A stretch of DNA of 64,000 nucleotides from Gaiellaceae bacterium (GCA_026002995.1 BPGK01000001.1:1798001-1862000); one strand, 5' to 3'; counted from the stretch's first letter, positions 18,440 to 27,697 are shown. Numbers and translations: made by a program. The notes: generated by a model not told the origin, from the sequence alone.

Positions 18440-19474
18440 ATGAGGCTCGGAGTCGCCTGGGCGCTCGTCGACGGACAGCTCGTCGAGGGCGACGTCGAGG
18501 TCGCCGACGGCGTCGTCGCGAAAGTCGGGCTGCCGCGCGCGCGCGGACGCGGCATCGCCGCGCCCGGCTTCGTCGACCTCCAGGTCAACGGTCTCGACGG
18601 CATCGACCTCGTCGACGCCGACCTCGACGGCTACCGGCGGGTCGGAGAGCTCCTCCTCGCAGGCGGCGTCACTGCCTACCTCCCCACGTTCGTCACCGGG
18701 CCGGAGGCGCGGGTCGTCGCCGCCCTCCGCCGGCTCCCGAGGAGCCTGGTCGCGCCACACATCCTCGGCGTCCACCTCGAAGGCCCGTTCCTCTCGCCCC
18801 GGCGCCTCGGCGCGCACCCCGCGCGTTACCGACGCGACCCGAACCTCGATCTCCTCCGCCGTCTGCTCGCGGCCGGCTCCGTCCGCCTCGTCACCCTCGC
18901 GCCCGAGCTTCCCGGCGCGCGCGCCCTCATCCGGGAGCTCCGTGAGCGCGGCGTCGCGGTCTCGCTCGGCCACTCGGACGCGACCACCGAGGAGGCCCAC
19001 GCCGCCTTCGACCTCGGCGCCCGCTCGGTCACGCACCTCTTCAACGCGATGCGCCCGTTCCACCACCGCGACCCCGGGCTCGTCGGTGTCGCGCTGACGC
19101 GCGACGACGTCGTCGTCCAGCTCATCCTCGACGGTCGCCACCTCGCGCCCGAGACCGCAGCGATCGCCTGGCGCGCGGCGCGGGGTCGCATCGCGCTCGT
19201 GAGCGACGCGACCGCCGCCCCAGGCGCCCTCACGCCGGACGGCGCGCTCGCCGGCGGGGCAGCACCTCTCCTCCACTGCGTTCGCGCCCTCCACGCTCTC
19301 GGTGCGCCGCTCGCGGAGGCCCTGGCCGCGGCAAGCGCAGTCCCGGCGCGAGTCCTCGGCCAGGGCGGCCTCGGCCGCCTCTCCCCGGGGCTGCCCGCCG
19401 ACGTCGTCGTCCTCTCCGGTGAGCTCGAGGTCGAGCGCGTCCTCGTCGACGGCAGCGAGCGCTACAGCCGGTAG
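18440..19474 (+). CDS. nagA: N-acetylglucosamine-6-phosphate deacetylase
   Basis: Predicted 344-residue cytoplasmic metal-dependent amidohydrolase that converts GlcNAc-6-phosphate to glucosamine-6-phosphate in amino-sugar and cell-wall recycling. Motifs are GFVDLQVNG (about 42-50; the Q-x-N variant of the usual H-x-H site, as in other NagA), HLEGPFLS (metal-ligand Glu, about 113-120), SLGHSDAT (about 174-181), THLFNAM (about 196-202) and the catalytic Asp in LVSDAT. Slightly shorter than the usual 380. No nagB or transport genes are adjacent. Its 3' end overlaps the convergent GntR gene by 13 bases. Confidence 0.88.
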   Translation: MRLGVAWALVDGQLVEGDVEVADGVVAKVGLPRARGRGIAAPGFVDLQVNGLDGIDLVDADLDGYRRVGELLLAGGVTAYLPTFVTGPEARVVAALRRLPRSLVAPHILGVHLEGPFLSPRRLGAHPARYRRDPNLDLLRRLLAAGSVRLVTLAPELPGARALIRELRERGVAVSLGHSDATTEEAHAAFDLGARSVTHLFNAMRPFHHRDPGLVGVALTRDDVVVQLILDGRHLAPETAAIAWRAARGRIALVSDATAAPGALTPDGALAGGAAPLLHCVRALHALGAPLAEALAAASAVPARVLGQGGLGRLSPGLPADVVVLSGELEVERVLVDGSERYSR

Positions 19475-20199
19475 CCCACCCCACCCGCCGGTGCGCGCTC
19501 GGGCGCCTGCGCGGCGACCTTGTCCAGGATCGCCTCGAGCAGGCGCCCGGACGAGAGGACGTGCTCGCGGGCGAGGACGCGCGCGCCCTCCGGGCTGCGC
19601 GCCGCGATCGCCTCGCGGATAGCTCGGTGCTGGTGATCGTTCTTCTCGAAGAGCTCGTCGAGATCGGCGCCCGTCGCCCAGAAGGGCTTGACGAGGAACG
19701 TCCTGCGCGCAGCCTTCGCCATTCGCTCGACGAGCGGAGACTGCGCAGCCGCGTAGATCACGTCGTGGAACGAGTGGTTGGCGTGCAGCCACTCACGCGC
19801 GAGCTCGAGGTCCTGGCGGCCAGCATGACTCGCCTCCACGAGCCGGCGCGTGAGGTCACTGAACCGAACCTCGGCGTTCTCGAGCGCGGCGAGGTCTTCG
19901 TCGGTCATCCTCGTGGCGGCGATCTCGGTGGCGAGACTCTCGAGCTCGGCCCGGACGAGGAAGGCCTCGCGCAGCTCCTCCCGGGAGAGGCTGCGCACGC
20001 GCACGCCGCGGTTGGGCTCGAAGGTGACGAGGCCGAGCGCCGCGAGGCGACGCAGCGCCTCGCGCACCGGAGTCCGGCTGACCGCGAACTGCTCGGAGAG
20101 GTGCTCCTGGCGCAGGACGCTCCCGGGCGGGATCTCGCCGGAGACGATCGCCTCCTCGAGCGCGAGCGCGATGTCGTCGGCCTTCGTCCCGTCGGACAC
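19462..20199 (-). CDS. GntR-family transcriptional regulator (FCD/FadR subfamily)
   Basis: Predicted 245-residue DNA-binding repressor or activator. An N-terminal winged helix-turn-helix (about 8-75) includes EHLSEQFAVSRTPVREALRR and LGLVTFEPNRGVRV. The C-terminal all-helical FCD effector domain (about 85-225) holds the metal/ligand His and Asp region (HANHSFHDVIYAAA, NDHQHRAIREAI). It is the last gene of the leftward aceA-aceB operon, ten bases after aceB, so it most likely controls the glyoxylate shunt. The effector (an organic acid or acyl compound) is inferred from the family only. Confidence 0.88.
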   Translation of the reverse strand: MSDGTKADDIALALEEAIVSGEIPPGSVLRQEHLSEQFAVSRTPVREALRRLAALGLVTFEPNRGVRVRSLSREELREAFLVRAELESLATEIAATRMTDEDLAALENAEVRFSDLTRRLVEASHAGRQDLELAREWLHANHSFHDVIYAAAQSPLVERMAKAARRTFLVKPFWATGADLDELFEKNDHQHRAIREAIAARSPEGARVLAREHVLSSGRLLEAILDKVAAQAPERAPAGGVGYRL

Positions 20200-20208
20200 G
20201 CGCCCTCC

Positions 20209-21765
20209 CTACTCGAGCTCGAGGAGCCGGTCGTAGGCGGGCAGCGTCAGGAACTCGACGAACTCGTCGGCGAGCGCGACCTGCTCGAAGAGCGCTCGGG
20301 CCTCGCGGTGCACCTCGTCGTCGGGAAGCCCGCGGGCCACCTCGGCGATGATCCGGCAAACGTCGTCGCGACCGACTCGTTTGTGGCGCACCCACTGCCA
20401 GACCTGCGAGCGCGAGATCTCCGCCGTGGCCGCGTCCTCCATGAGGTTGTCGATCGCAGCGGCACCGACGCCCTGGAGCCAGGCGGCGATGTAGCGGATG
20501 CCGACGGAGACGTTCGTACGGAGCCCCCCCTCGGTGATCTCACCCGGCGTCGCCGCCACGTTCAGGAGGTCCGCCGCCTCGACCGAGACGTCCTCGCGAA
20601 GGCGCTCGAGCTGGTTCGGTCGCTCCCCGAGCACGGCGTCGAACTCCGCGAGCGCGACAGGGACGAGATCGGGGTGCGCGACCCATGTGCCGTCGAACCC
20701 GTCACCCGCCTCGCGGCGCTTGTCCTCGCGCACGCGGGCAAGCGCGACCTCGTTCACCGCGGGGTCGCGCCGACTCGGGATGAACGCCGCCATCCCGCCA
20801 ATCGCGTGCGCGCCGCGGCGGTGGCAGGTGCGCACGAGGAGCTCCGTGTACGCGCGCATGAAGGGAACCGTCATAGTCACCTGGGCGCGATCCGGCAACA
20901 CGAACTCCTCGCGGGCGCGGAACTTCTTGATGACCGAGAAGATGTAGTCCCAGCGTCCCGCGTTCAGCCCGCTCGAGTGCTCGCGGAGCTCGTACAGGAT
21001 CTCCTCCATCTCGAAGGCGGCGAGGATGGTCTCGACGAGAACGGTGGCCTTGATCGTCCCGCGTGGGAGCCCGAGGCGCTCCTGCGCGAGGCAGAAGGCG
21101 TCGTTCCAGAGCCGCGCCTCGAGGTGGCTCTCGAGCTTCGGGAGGTAGAAGTACGGGCCGCTGCCGCTCTCGAGCAGCCGCTCGGCGTTCCGTGCGAGGT
21201 AGACGCCGAAGTCGAACAGGCTCGCTGAGACGGGCCTACCGTCGATCTCGACGTGGCGCTCTTCGAGGTGCCAGCCCCGTGGCCGCACGAGCAGGACGGC
21301 GACCTCCTCGTTCAGCGTGTAGCGCTTCTCGGCGGTCTCCAGGCTGATCGTCCGCTCGATCGCGTCCGTGAGGTTCTGTTGCCCGCCCACGACGTTCCTC
21401 CAGGTCGGCGAGTTCGCGTCCTCGAAGTCGGCCATGAAGACGCGCGCCCCCGAGTTGAGGGCGTTGATGACCATCTTCCGGTCGCCCGCCGGTCCGGTGA
21501 TCTCGACGCGGCGATCCAGGAGGTCGGCCGGGACGGGCGCGACGCGCCAATCGCCCTCGCGCACGGCCCGGGTCTCCTCGAGGAACGCGGGTAGCTCGCC
21601 CGCGAGCAGGCGCTCCTGGCGCTCGTGCCGGGCGCGCAGGAGCTCGCGGCGACGCTCACCGAGCTCGCGCTCGAGCTCGGCGACGAGGGCGAGCGCATCG
21701 GGCGCGAGCACCCCGTCGGGGTCTGGCGCGAGGACGCGAACGCCTGCCGCGGCGGCCGAGGTCAT
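20209..21765 (-). CDS. aceB: Malate synthase A
   Basis: Predicted 518-residue cytoplasmic enzyme joining glyoxylate and acetyl-CoA to malate, the second step of the glyoxylate shunt. Conserved features are [20 protein letters not shown] (about 105-124), [50 protein letters not shown] and [13 protein letters not shown], the usual MSA signatures. The length is typical of form A (about 530). The ATG overlaps the isocitrate lyase stop by four bases (ATGA), so the two shunt enzymes are made together. Confidence 0.95.
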   Translation of the reverse strand: MTSAAAAGVRVLAPDPDGVLAPDALALVAELERELGERRRELLRARHERQERLLAGELPAFLEETRAVREGDWRVAPVPADLLDRRVEITGPAGDRKMVINALNSGARVFMADFEDANSPTWRNVVGGQQNLTDAIERTISLETAEKRYTLNEEVAVLLVRPRGWHLEERHVEIDGRPVSASLFDFGVYLARNAERLLESGSGPYFYLPKLESHLEARLWNDAFCLAQERLGLPRGTIKATVLVETILAAFEMEEILYELREHSSGLNAGRWDYIFSVIKKFRAREEFVLPDRAQVTMTVPFMRAYTELLVRTCHRRGAHAIGGMAAFIPSRRDPAVNEVALARVREDKRREAGDGFDGTWVAHPDLVPVALAEFDAVLGERPNQLERLREDVSVEAADLLNVAATPGEITEGGLRTNVSVGIRYIAAWLQGVGAAAIDNLMEDAATAEISRSQVWQWVRHKRVGRDDVCRIIAEVARGLPDDEVHREARALFEQVALADEFVEFLTLPAYDRLLELE

Positions 21766-23030
21766 GGCCTCGACGCTGCGTCGAACTGCGCCTGCTCCGT
21801 CGAGCCCTTGAGCGCGAGCGTCGAGCTCTCGCCGCCCGAGATCGTCTCGAGCACGGCGTCGAAGTAGCCGGCGCCGACCTCGCGCTGGTGACGCGTCGCG
21901 GTGTAGCCGGCCTCCTCGAGCTCGAACTCGCGCTGCTGGAGCCGGACGTATGCGCTCATGCCTTCCGCCGCGTAACCCCGAGCGAGGTCGAACATCGCGG
22001 CGCAGTTGGCGTGGAACCCCGCGAGCGTGACGAACTGGAAGCGGTACCCCATCGCCGCGAGCTCGCGCTGGAAGGACGCGATCGTCCGCTCGTCGAGGTG
22101 CCGGCGCCAGTTGAACGATGGCGAGCAGTTGTAGGCGAGGAGCTTGCCCGGGTAGCGGGCGTGCACGGCTTCGGCGAAGGCGGCGGCCTCGTCGAGATCC
22201 GGGGTCGAGGTCTCGCACCAGAGGACGTCGGCGTACGGCGCGTAGGCGAGCGCCCGCGCGATCGGCGCCTCGATCCCCGGACGCACGCGGAAGAACCCTT
22301 CGGAGGTGCGCTCGCCGGTGAGGAACTCGCGGTCCCGCTCGTCGACGTCGCTCGTGAGCAGCGTGGCGGAGAGCGCGTCCGTCCGGGCGACGAGCACCGT
22401 CGGCACGTCGAGCACATCGGCGGCGAGCCGAGCAGCGACGAGCGTCTGGATGAACTGGCTCGTCGGCACGAGCACCTTGCCGCCGAGATGGCCGCACTTC
22501 TTCGCCGACGAGAGCTGGTCTTCGAAGTGCACCCCGGCGGCTCCCGCCTCGATCATCGCCTTCATGAGCTCGAACGCGTTGAGCGGCCCGCCGAACCCGG
22601 CCTCCGCGTCCGCGACGATCGGCGCGAGCCAGTACGTGCCGTTCGTGCCTTCGGCCGCCTCGATCTCGTCGGCGCGCAGGAGCGCCTTGTTGATGCGCGC
22701 GACGAGCGCGGGGGCGCTGTTCGCAGGGTAGAGGCTCTGGTCGGGGTAGGTCTGACCCGCGAGGTTGGCGTCGGCAGCGACCTGCCAGCCCGAGAGGTAG
22801 ATCGCCTTCAGCCCCGCCTTGACCATCTGAACGGCCTGGGCGCCCGTGAGCGCCCCGAGCGCTGCCACGTACTCCTCCTCGTGGAGCAGCCTCCACAGCC
22901 GCTCGGCGCCGAGGCGCGCGATCGTGTGCTCGATACGAAAGCGTCCACGGAGACGCTCGACGTCCGCGGTCCCGTAGGGACGCTCGATCCCCGCCCAGCG
23001 CTCCTGCCCGTCCAGCCCCTCGTCTGCCAT
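21762..23030 (-). CDS. aceA: Isocitrate lyase
   Basis: Predicted 422-residue enzyme splitting isocitrate to succinate and glyoxylate, committing carbon to the glyoxylate shunt during growth on acetate or fatty acids. The active-site signature [14 protein letters not shown] (about 171-184) is intact, with [19 protein letters not shown] and the C-terminal [13 protein letters not shown] also conserved. The start is ATG 23030 with a good ribosome binding site (ggaggag). First gene of aceA-aceB-gntR; see the promoter and operator entries upstream. Confidence 0.96.
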   Translation of the reverse strand: MADEGLDGQERWAGIERPYGTADVERLRGRFRIEHTIARLGAERLWRLLHEEEYVAALGALTGAQAVQMVKAGLKAIYLSGWQVAADANLAGQTYPDQSLYPANSAPALVARINKALLRADEIEAAEGTNGTYWLAPIVADAEAGFGGPLNAFELMKAMIEAGAAGVHFEDQLSSAKKCGHLGGKVLVPTSQFIQTLVAARLAADVLDVPTVLVARTDALSATLLTSDVDERDREFLTGERTSEGFFRVRPGIEAPIARALAYAPYADVLWCETSTPDLDEAAAFAEAVHARYPGKLLAYNCSPSFNWRRHLDERTIASFQRELAAMGYRFQFVTLAGFHANCAAMFDLARGYAAEGMSAYVRLQQREFELEEAGYTATRHQREVGAGYFDAVLETISGGESSTLALKGSTEQAQFDAASRP

Positions 23031-23045
23031 CCGTGCTCCTCCAGT

Positions 23046-23059
23046 TATTGTGTCCAATA
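23046..23059 (-). promoter_or_regulatory. Candidate operator in the aceA leader
   Basis: Inverted repeat TATTG-GACA-CAATA on the minus strand, with perfect 5-bp arms, placed between the predicted transcription start and the ribosome binding site of aceA. The size and AT-flanked symmetry suit an FCD-type GntR dimer, and such a regulator is encoded at the end of the operon. This is inference. Confidence 0.45.
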
Positions 23060-23073
23060 CAGAACGCTTTCGG

Positions 23074-23102
23074 ATCCTAAAGTCCATGCCTTCCCGCGTC
23101 AA
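23074..23102 (-). promoter_or_regulatory. Predicted sigma-70 promoter of aceA-aceB-gntR
   Basis: On the minus strand TTGACG (-35) is followed after exactly 17 bases by TAGGAT (-10), about 44 bases before the aceA start codon. An 11-base direct repeat, CTTTCGGATCC on the plus strand, occurs at 23067-23077 (overlapping the -10) and at 23120-23130 (just upstream of the -35), and may be an additional regulator site. Confidence 0.55.
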
Positions 23103-23177
23103 ACGCGCTACATCCGTCTCTTTCGGATCCAAGAGAGGCCTTCGAGGATCCGATCCCGGCGCTGGTACGATCGTCAC

Positions 23178-23489
23178 GTGGTCTTGGCAGCGTTCCTCGC
23201 AGGGGTCGTCGTCGTCCTCGCCGCCGCGGCGCTCGCCGTGCTCCGCGGGATCGGGCTCTGGCGACAGGCGAAGCGTACGGGGCGAGCGCTCTCGGCGGAG
23301 CTCTCCACGTTCTCGGAGCGATCGGCGCGGACGGAGCGCCTGCTCGCGGAGGCGGAGGCCTCGAGCCGCGAGCTCGAGCAGGCGCTCGCGCGGTTGCGCG
23401 CGTCCCGCGCGCAGCTCGCCGTCCTCGTGCGCGCGCTCGAGCGCGCGAGCGCTCGCACCCGCTGGCTGCGCGCCTTCCTCCCCGCCTGA
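23178..23489 (+). CDS. Hypothetical membrane-anchored coiled-coil protein
   Basis: Predicted 103-residue protein starting at a GTG. One N-terminal membrane helix spans about residues 2-24 ([19 protein letters not shown]), followed by a long Arg/Glu/Ala/Leu helix (about 30-95), probably a coiled coil. The topology is like that of small divisome or envelope scaffolding proteins, but there is no recognisable family signature. Its TGA is immediately followed by the GTG of the exopolyphosphatase gene, so the two are cotranscribed. Confidence 0.6.
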   Translation: MVLAAFLAGVVVVLAAAALAVLRGIGLWRQAKRTGRALSAELSTFSERSARTERLLAEAEASSRELEQALARLRASRAQLAVLVRALERASARTRWLRAFLPA

Positions 23490-24443
23490 GTGGCTCCGAC
23501 GCGCGTCGCAGCGATCGACCTCGGGACGAACTCGACCCGCCTCCTCGTCGCCGACGTCGAGGGCGGTCGCCTCGAAGAGGTCGTTCGGCGCCTCACGATC
23601 ACGCGCCTCGGCGAAGGCGTGGACGAGCGCCGCAGGCTCCTCCCCGCCCCGATCGCGCGCGTCCGGAACTGCCTCTCGGACTACCGCCGCGAGGCCGAGG
23701 AGCTCGGGGCGACGCGCGTTCTCGCGGTCGCGACCTCTGCCGTGCGCGACGCCGAGAACGGCGAGGCGTTCCTCGGCGAGATCGAGTGGAGCTACGGGTT
23801 CGCGACCCGGCTGCTCGACGGCGACGAAGAGGCGGCGCTGATGCTCCGTGGCGTCTCCTCCGGCCGCGACGGGATCGACGAAGGCACGCTCGTCGTCGAC
23901 ATCGGAGGCGGCTCGACGGAGCTCGTCCTCGCCTCGAGCGAGGGCGTGGCGAGCGCCACGAGCCTCGACGTCGGCTGCGTGCGCCTGACGGAGCGGTTCT
24001 TGCGCTCCGACCCGCCCGCGCCCGACGAGCTCGCCGCGGCCGCCGAGCACGTTCGCTCGCTGCTGCCGCCGCTCACGCCCCGGGATGCGATCGGGGTCGC
24101 GGGAACCGTGACCACCCTCGCGACCCTCGACCAGGGCCTCGCCGAGTACGACCCGACGCGCACGCACGGCTACCGGATCCCGTGCGAGGCCGTCGAGCGC
24201 GAGCTGCGCAGGCTCGCCGCCCAAACGCTCGAGGAGCGGCTGCGCGTTCCGGGAATCGAGCCGGGCCGGGCGCCCGTGATCGTCGGGGGCCTCGTCGTTC
24301 TGCGCGAGGTGATGGACGCGTACGGCTTGGCGGCGATCGAGGTCTCCGAGCGCGACATCCTGCACGGCGCGGCGCTCGCCGCGGCCGAGCTTCCGGAGCC
24401 CGAAGAAGGCGCCGCCCCGCCCGGCGCCTACACCTGCTGCTGA
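23490..24443 (+). CDS. ppx: Ppx/GppA family exopolyphosphatase
   Basis: Predicted 317-residue enzyme of the actin/ASKHA fold that removes phosphate from polyphosphate or hydrolyses pppGpp. The phosphate-1 loop [17 protein letters not shown] (about 4-20), catalytic Glu region and phosphate-2 loop [14 protein letters not shown] (about 136-149) and [16 protein letters not shown] (about 203-218) are all present. It is a short form lacking the C-terminal HD-like domain, as in many actinobacteria. GTG start directly at the stop of the upstream small gene. Confidence 0.9.
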   Translation: MAPTRVAAIDLGTNSTRLLVADVEGGRLEEVVRRLTITRLGEGVDERRRLLPAPIARVRNCLSDYRREAEELGATRVLAVATSAVRDAENGEAFLGEIEWSYGFATRLLDGDEEAALMLRGVSSGRDGIDEGTLVVDIGGGSTELVLASSEGVASATSLDVGCVRLTERFLRSDPPAPDELAAAAEHVRSLLPPLTPRDAIGVAGTVTTLATLDQGLAEYDPTRTHGYRIPCEAVERELRRLAAQTLEERLRVPGIEPGRAPVIVGGLVVLREVMDAYGLAAIEVSERDILHGAALAAAELPEPEEGAAPPGAYTCC

Positions 24444-24446
24444 GAA

Positions 24447-24842
24447 TTACTCGCCGGCAGGCCAGTGCTCCACCCGGAGGCCGTCCATCGGGAAGTCCTT
24501 CGGGTTTCCTGTGGCGAGCCGCGCGCCGGCCGCGAGCGCCGCCGCCGCCACGAGGCAGTCTGCTTGCGAGAGCGTCAGGCCACGGGCGGCGTGCTCGCGT
24601 CGCCACTGTCCGGCGCGCCAACCCTCGTCCGTCCGAAGCGGCACGATGCGGAGCCCGGAGAAGAGCGCTCGCGCCGCGTGCTCCTCGTCCGGTCGGAGCC
24701 CGCGTGCGATCTCTTCGACGTTAACGGCGCACGCGTGCGGGACGTCGCCCGCGGATCGCAACGCCCGCAATCGCGCGACGGCGCCGGGGCGGCCGCGAAG
24801 GAGGTCGATGAGGACGGTCGTGTCGAGAAGGACGGCCGCCAT
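24447..24842 (-). CDS. vapC: VapC-type PIN-domain toxin ribonuclease
   Basis: Predicted 131-residue PIN-domain endoribonuclease. The acidic active-site residues are visible in LLDTTVLIDLLRG (first Asp, about residue 7), NVEEIARGL (Glu, about 44), LSQADCLVAAAAL (Asp, about 94) and ATGNPKDFP (about 110-118). It would cleave RNA (often tRNA or rRNA) unless neutralised by the antitoxin encoded just upstream. Its ATG shares a base with the antitoxin stop (TGATG). Confidence 0.88.
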   Translation of the reverse strand: MAAVLLDTTVLIDLLRGRPGAVARLRALRSAGDVPHACAVNVEEIARGLRPDEEHAARALFSGLRIVPLRTDEGWRAGQWRREHAARGLTLSQADCLVAAAALAAGARLATGNPKDFPMDGLRVEHWPAGE

Positions 24843-25081
24843 CAGCCGACACGGCCACCGTCGCGCTGCCGACTCTCGTGAACCCAGGCGGCCGGGTTCG
24901 CGTCCCAGTCGTGCCCCTCGTCGTTGATCGCGCCGAGCGCCGCCTCGATCGCCTCCCAGCGGCGCTCGTCGTCGAGAGCCTGACGAACCGCGCCGGCGAT
25001 GAACCCGCTCCGCCGCCGCGGCCCGACGCGCCGATCGAGCTCGCGCACGAGGTCGTCCGAGAGCGTAATGTGCAGACGCAT
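24842..25081 (-). CDS. vapB: VapB-type ribbon-helix-helix antitoxin
   Basis: Predicted 79-residue protein. The N-terminal ribbon-helix-helix (MRLHITLSDDLVRELDRRV...RSGFIAGAVRQAL, about 1-40) binds DNA as a dimer, and the C-terminal part (about 45-79, with AAWVHESRQ) should wrap the toxin. ATG 25081 was preferred over one six bases upstream. The promoter region contains GCTAGC flanked by CA/GT repeats (25082-25101), a possible autoregulatory operator. Confidence 0.85.
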   Translation of the reverse strand: MRLHITLSDDLVRELDRRVGPRRRSGFIAGAVRQALDDERRWEAIEAALGAINDEGHDWDANPAAWVHESRQRDGGRVG

Positions 25082-25141
25082 ACACACACGCTAGCACACA
25101 CTCCCGCTGCCCGCGGATGTCGCAGAGCCCTGCCGAGACGC

Positions 25142-25573
25142 CTACGCGGCGGGAGGAAGCTCCGGCTCCTCGTCCTCGCCCGCTTCCGGCTCGGCCTCCT
25201 CGGCCAGCCTGCGCTGGAGGACGCTGCGCGAGAGGACGCCGATGAGCCGGTGGTCGTCGTCGACGACGGGCACCCGCTCGGCGTCGTGCGCCTCGAGGAA
25301 GCGGAACGCCTCCTCGAGCGGGACGTCCGGGCCGATGACGTGGTGGGGCTCCTCGGCGATATCGCCGAGACGGGTCAAGCGAGGGTCGCTGCCGGTGGCG
25401 ACGACCTCGCGGACGAGCGTCTTGCGCGTCACGACGCCCACGAGCCGGTCGTCCTCGGTGACGAAGATCGCGCGCACCTCGGGACGCTGGAGCAGCTCGC
25501 CCGCGGCCTGAGCCGACGCGTCGGCAGGAAGCCGGCCCGGGTCGCGCACCATCGCCTCGCGCACGACGCTCAC
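25142..25573 (-). CDS. CBS-domain pair protein coupled to glutamate dehydrogenase
   Basis: Predicted 143-residue stand-alone CBS pair. The first repeat runs from about residue 5 (VREAMVRDPGRLPADASAQ) through IFVTEDDRLVGVVTRKTLV; the second holds GPDVPLEEAFRFLEAHDAE and VPVVDDDHRLIGVLSRS. An acidic tail follows (EEAEPEAGEDEEPE). CBS pairs usually bind AMP, ADP, ATP or SAM. The GTG start overlaps the stop of the dehydrogenase gene (GTGA), so the two are coupled, which suggests adenylate-responsive control of glutamate metabolism. That link is inference. Confidence 0.8.
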   Translation of the reverse strand: MSVVREAMVRDPGRLPADASAQAAGELLQRPEVRAIFVTEDDRLVGVVTRKTLVREVVATGSDPRLTRLGDIAEEPHHVIGPDVPLEEAFRFLEAHDAERVPVVDDDHRLIGVLSRSVLQRRLAEEAEPEAGEDEEPELPPAA

Positions 25574-26856
25574 GGGAAGAGTCCCCGCGCCTCGAGCGCC
25601 TCGGCGACGTCGCGGATCCCCGCGACGAGCGCCGACGTGCGCAGCGTGATCCCGCGCTCCTGCGAGACGTCCCACACCCGATCGAACGCGTCCGCGAGCT
25701 TCTCCGCCAGCTTCGCGCGGATCTCGTCCCGCGTCCAGAAGATCCGACCGAGGTCCTGCACCCACTCGAAATAGGAGACGGTGACACCGCCCGCGTTCGT
25801 CAAGACGTCGGGGAGCACCGGAATGCCGCGCGCCGCGAGGATCTCGTCCGCTTCGAGCGTCGTCGGCCCGTTCGCCCCCTCCGCGATCATGCGCGCGCGG
25901 ACGCGCGAGGCGTTCTCGCCTGTGACCTGATCCTCCCGCGCCGCCAAGACGAGGATGTCGCACTCGAGCTCGAGGAGCTCCTCGTTCGAGATCCGCCGAC
26001 CGGCCTCGCAGCCCGCGAGCGAGCCGTGCTTCCGGACGTACGCCTCGAGCTCCTCGATCGCAAGGCCATCCTCTGCGTGCAACCCGCCCGAGACGTCGGA
26101 GACGGCGATCACCTGCGCGCCGCGCTCGGTGAGCTCGCGCGCGGCGACGCTCCCCACGTTGCCGAACCCCTGGACGACGCAGCGCTGATCCTCGAGCCGC
26201 CAGCCCAGCCGCTCGCAGGCGCGAGCGACGACCATGACGACGCCGGCGCCCGTCGCCTCCATCCGGAGCACGGAGCCGCCGATCGAGATCGGCTTCCCCG
26301 TCACGATCTCCGGCACCGCGAACCCCGACTGCATCGAGTACGTGTCCATCATCCAGGCCATCGTCTGCTCGTCCGTCGCCATGTCCGGCGCGGGAATGTC
26401 CTCCTGCGGCCCGATGATCGGCAGGAGCTCGGACGTGAAGCGCCGGGTGAGACGCTCGAGCTCTCCCTGGGACATGGCGCGCGGGTTGCAGCGCACGCCG
26501 CCCTTCGCGCCCCCGTACGGGAGCCGCAGCAGAGCGCACTTCCACGTCATCCACATGGCGAGCGCGGCGCACTCGCCGAGCGTCACGTCCTCGTCGTAGC
26601 GCACGCCGCCCTTCGTCGGGCCGAGGATGCTCGAGTGCTGGACGCGATACCCGGGGAAGACGACGGTGCGGCCGTCGTCCATCCGCACCGGGACGCTCAC
26701 GATGATCGAGCGCTCGGGGTAGCGGAGCCGCTCGGCTGAGTCCTCGTGGATCCCCGCGTGCTCGACCGCCTGATCGAACTGCGCGACCGCCATCCGGTAG
26801 AGCGGGGAGTCCCACTCGAGGCGGGTCTCGGCAAGCGCTTCGGGCAAGCTCGCCAC
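25570..26856 (-). CDS. gdhA: Glu/Leu/Phe/Val dehydrogenase, probable glutamate dehydrogenase
   Basis: Predicted 428-residue cytoplasmic enzyme interconverting glutamate and 2-oxoglutarate plus ammonium with NAD(P). The active-site segment PYGGAKGGVRCNP (catalytic Lys, about 109-121), PAPDMATDEQTMAWMMDTYS (about 155-174) and the Rossmann motif VVQGFGNVGS (about 221-230) are all intact. The start is a GTG (VASLPEAL). The domain order and length match the hexameric small GDH class. Substrate choice among Glu and branched or aromatic amino acids is not certain. Leads the operon with the CBS protein. Confidence 0.93.
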   Translation of the reverse strand: MASLPEALAETRLEWDSPLYRMAVAQFDQAVEHAGIHEDSAERLRYPERSIIVSVPVRMDDGRTVVFPGYRVQHSSILGPTKGGVRYDEDVTLGECAALAMWMTWKCALLRLPYGGAKGGVRCNPRAMSQGELERLTRRFTSELLPIIGPQEDIPAPDMATDEQTMAWMMDTYSMQSGFAVPEIVTGKPISIGGSVLRMEATGAGVVMVVARACERLGWRLEDQRCVVQGFGNVGSVAARELTERGAQVIAVSDVSGGLHAEDGLAIEELEAYVRKHGSLAGCEAGRRISNEELLELECDILVLAAREDQVTGENASRVRARMIAEGANGPTTLEADEILAARGIPVLPDVLTNAGGVTVSYFEWVQDLGRIFWTRDEIRAKLAEKLADAFDRVWDVSQERGITLRTSALVAGIRDVAEALEARGLFP

Positions 26857-26923
26857 GGCGCGCCGAGTGTACCCGCGCCCACGGCTAGGACGAGGTCTCG
26901 GCGCGACGCCGTAGACTGGGCGC

Positions 26924-27010
26924 GCCGGGGTGGCGGAACAGGTGAGACGCGCCCGCCTTAAAAGCGGGTGTCCCCTCGGGGGCGTGCGGGTTCGAGTCCC
27001 GCCCCCGGCA
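26924..27010 (+). tRNA. tRNA-Leu (TAA)
   Basis: An 87-base class II tRNA. Acceptor GCCGGGG pairs with CCCCGGC, the anticodon loop is CTTAAAA (anticodon UAA) on a CCCGC/GCGGG stem, a long variable arm (TGTCCCCTCGGGGGCG) is typical of Leu, and the T arm has GGTTCGAGTCC. CCA is not encoded. No integrase or attachment duplication was noticed beside it. Confidence 0.95.
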
Positions 27011-27022
27011 TCGCGGGAGCCG

Positions 27023-27697
27023 CTACAGCCCCGGCTGGAGCTGACTCGGGTCGAAGCGTTCCGGGCCCCGGAACCGGAAGGCGTCCAGGAAGGCGTCGGC
27101 CGCCTCCTGGTCGAACGCCTTGCACTTCGCGAGGTAGCCGTTGCCGCCCTCGTCGTGCACGACCCACGCGCCGAAGGCGAACTCGTCGCCGAGCTTCTCG
27201 TACGGCGCCATGATCGTCCCCGTCTTGTTCTCGGCGTAGAAGGCGCGGAGCTCGTCGACCGTCGACTCGGGCACGTCGGGGCCGTACAGGATGAAAACGC
27301 CCCCGTGCTCGAGGTTGTGGACGACCCTCGCGATCTGGAGCGGTTCTTCGTAGATCCCGAAGATGGCCGCGATGGCGTAGTGCGGGCCGCTCGTCGGCGG
27401 ATCGGTGTTCCACTCGTCCGAGACGCCGTCGGGGTCGGTGATGGAGTGCCTGCCCTCGAGCGCGTCGGCGACCTGGAGCGTGCAGCCCGCGGCCTCGAGG
27501 GCGGTTCGGGCCTTCTCCTCCTGCGCCGCATGGTCGTTCCCGCCGCCTGCGAGCGAGGTGAGGGCAAGGACTGCGAAGACGCCTGCGAGGAGCCCGAGCC
27601 CGGCGACGATCGCGACGATCGCCGTCCGCTTGCGGTCCGCGCTCTGCGTCGTGTGCGTGCGCTGCTTCGGCGCCTTGACACGTGGCTTGTCTGCCAT
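27023..27697 (-). CDS. DUF3105 membrane-anchored protein
   Basis: Predicted 224-residue protein. A basic N-terminus and one membrane helix (about 25-48, AIVAIVAGLGLLAGVFAVLAL) are followed by an external domain with the DUF3105 signatures PPTSGPHYA (about 110-118) and VVHNLEHGGVFILYGP (about 134-149). Conserved His residues in both motifs suggest a metal site, but the activity of the family is unknown. It is convergent with the tRNA-Leu gene and divergent from rmuC. Confidence 0.85.
   Translation of the reverse strand: MADKPRVKAPKQRTHTTQSADRKRTAIVAIVAGLGLLAGVFAVLALTSLAGGGNDHAAQEEKARTALEAAGCTLQVADALEGRHSITDPDGVSDEWNTDPPTSGPHYAIAAIFGIYEEPLQIARVVHNLEHGGVFILYGPDVPESTVDELRAFYAENKTGTIMAPYEKLGDEFAFGAWVVHDEGGNGYLAKCKAFDQEAADAFLDAFRFRGPERFDPSQLQPGL

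Noticed and set aside
26924-27010. tRNA-Leu as an integration site
   Set aside because: No integrase gene, no duplicated tRNA 3' end and no mobile genes nearby.
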